Assembly (NCBI GenBank): GCA_030529405.1 | Contig: JAUMWZ010000050.1 | Span: 2,033 to 9,544, forward strand | DNA: 7,512 nt | From: Bacteroides sp. | GTDB lineage: Bacteria > Bacteroidota > Bacteroidia > Bacteroidales > Bacteroidaceae | Reading direction: 5' to 3' | Shown: in pieces, positions 7,268-7,512 of the stretch | Layout: each line of letters starts with the position of its first letter | Numbering within the stretch: position 1 is the first letter of the stretch | Notes under the pieces: generated by a model | Told to the model about the DNA's origin: nothing | What the model saw: only the letters and a program-made list of their open reading frames with translations | Database searches by the model: none | Position numbers and translations under genes: made by a program

Positions 7268-7399
7268 AAACCATATATACTTTATAAGTAAACTATATAT
7301 CATTTCCGTACAGACTATATATAGTTTGCAAGTTGGTTATATATAGTTTATATGACAGTTATATATGGCTAAATAACAAGGTATATGTAACAGGTTTAT
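7268..7399. repeat. Six-unit degenerate tandem array, exact 22-bp period
   Basis: Units start at 7268, 7290, 7312, 7334, 7356 and 7378 with no change in phase. Positions 3-11 of the units read, in order, ACCATATAT, ACTATATAT, ACTATATAT, GTTATATAT, GTTATATAT and GGTATATGT. Units three and four share the 12-mer TATATATAGTTT exactly 22 bp apart (7316 and 7338). Unit three contains the perfect palindrome ACTATATATAGT (7314-7325). The other half of each unit is not conserved, so this is a spaced-core array and not a simple satellite. Twenty-two bp is about two helical turns, so all cores face the same side of the DNA. The array lies about 245-375 bp upstream of the susA ATG. Likely a cooperative regulator-binding array; which protein binds is unknown. 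Confidence 0.7.
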
Positions 7400-7458
7400 A
7401 TGTTGTGTATAAATAAGCAACTCCTTATCTTATAATTCTTTTCATCTCTTCTTTTCTT

Positions 7459-7482
7459 CTCCTTTTGTCGATACAAAAGGAG
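7459..7482. repeat. Perfect 10-bp stem-loop near the right edge
   Basis: CTCCTTTTGT (7459-7468) pairs with ACAAAAGGAG (7473-7482) around the loop CGAT. On the plus strand it is followed by CAAAAAATCCC and on the minus strand by an A/G-rich stretch. Neither side has the T-run of an intrinsic terminator in the right direction. It could be a REP-like dispersed palindrome, part of the control region of the next gene, or an operator. Confidence 0.6.
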
Positions 7483-7512
7483 CAAAAAATCCCGCTTAGT
7501 TTGTTTAGCTAC

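Larger units (their letters stand above)
7024..7512. other. Non-coding region upstream of susA, 489 bp to window edge
   Basis: I see no open frame here with the features of a real gene. The stretch is strongly AT-rich and holds, going away from susA, a candidate promoter, three copies of TGTCTTAA, one isolated AACTATATATC element, a six-unit 22-bp periodic array, and a strong hairpin near the edge. This looks like a dense control region for the susA unit. Whatever gene lies to the right begins or ends outside the window; in B. thetaiotaomicron the activator gene susR neighbours susA, but nothing here shows it. Confidence 0.75.

Noticed and set aside
7268..7399. The 22-bp array as a CRISPR array
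   Set aside because: The repeats are too short and degenerate, the spacers would be only about 12 bp, and no cas gene is visible.
7459..7482. Hairpin as a Rho-independent terminator
   Set aside because: No T-run follows the stem on either strand; the T-run seen on the minus strand precedes it.

Overview
The window looks like chromosomal DNA from a member of the Bacteroidota, most likely order Bacteroidales. It is AT-rich and none of its genes has a Shine-Dalgarno sequence. Two genes have a perfect TAnnTTTG element upstream, the -7 box of Bacteroidota promoters. Gene content and order match the 5' part of a starch utilization system (Sus) as known from Bacteroides thetaiotaomicron. I cannot name the genus from this sequence.

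All three genes lie on the minus strand, so transcription runs from high to low coordinates. The order is susA-like (5170-7023, secreted GH13 neopullulanase/cyclomaltodextrinase-type amylase), susB-like (2821-5001, secreted GH97 alpha-glucosidase), and susC-like (1-2477, TonB-dependent outer-membrane transporter). The susC-like gene runs off the left edge, so its 3' end and the expected susD and later genes are not visible. By family knowledge, SusC imports malto-oligosaccharides across the outer membrane, SusA cleaves them in the periplasm, and SusB trims the products to glucose. All three proteins start with a signal peptide, and the catalytic residues of both hydrolases are present.

The coding part is orthodox; the unusual content is in the non-coding DNA. 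The 489 bp upstream of susA hold six degenerate units at an exact 22-bp period, each with a TATATA core (7268-7399). An isolated further copy lies nearer the gene, the octamer TGTCTTAA occurs three times, and a perfect 10-bp hairpin sits near the right edge. The 343-bp susB-susC gap holds a roughly 156-bp imperfect palindrome (2527-2682) with 20-bp outer arms and 9-bp inner arms. It could be a MITE-like insertion, a long leader hairpin or, less likely, an invertible segment. The same gap has a smaller two-part hairpin just after susB. The susA-susB gap (168 bp) has a candidate promoter box and a 12-bp inverted repeat touching the susA stop codon.

No RNA gene, CRISPR array, complete transposase gene or convincing intrinsic terminator was seen. 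The regulator of this locus (susR in B. thetaiotaomicron) is not in the window.
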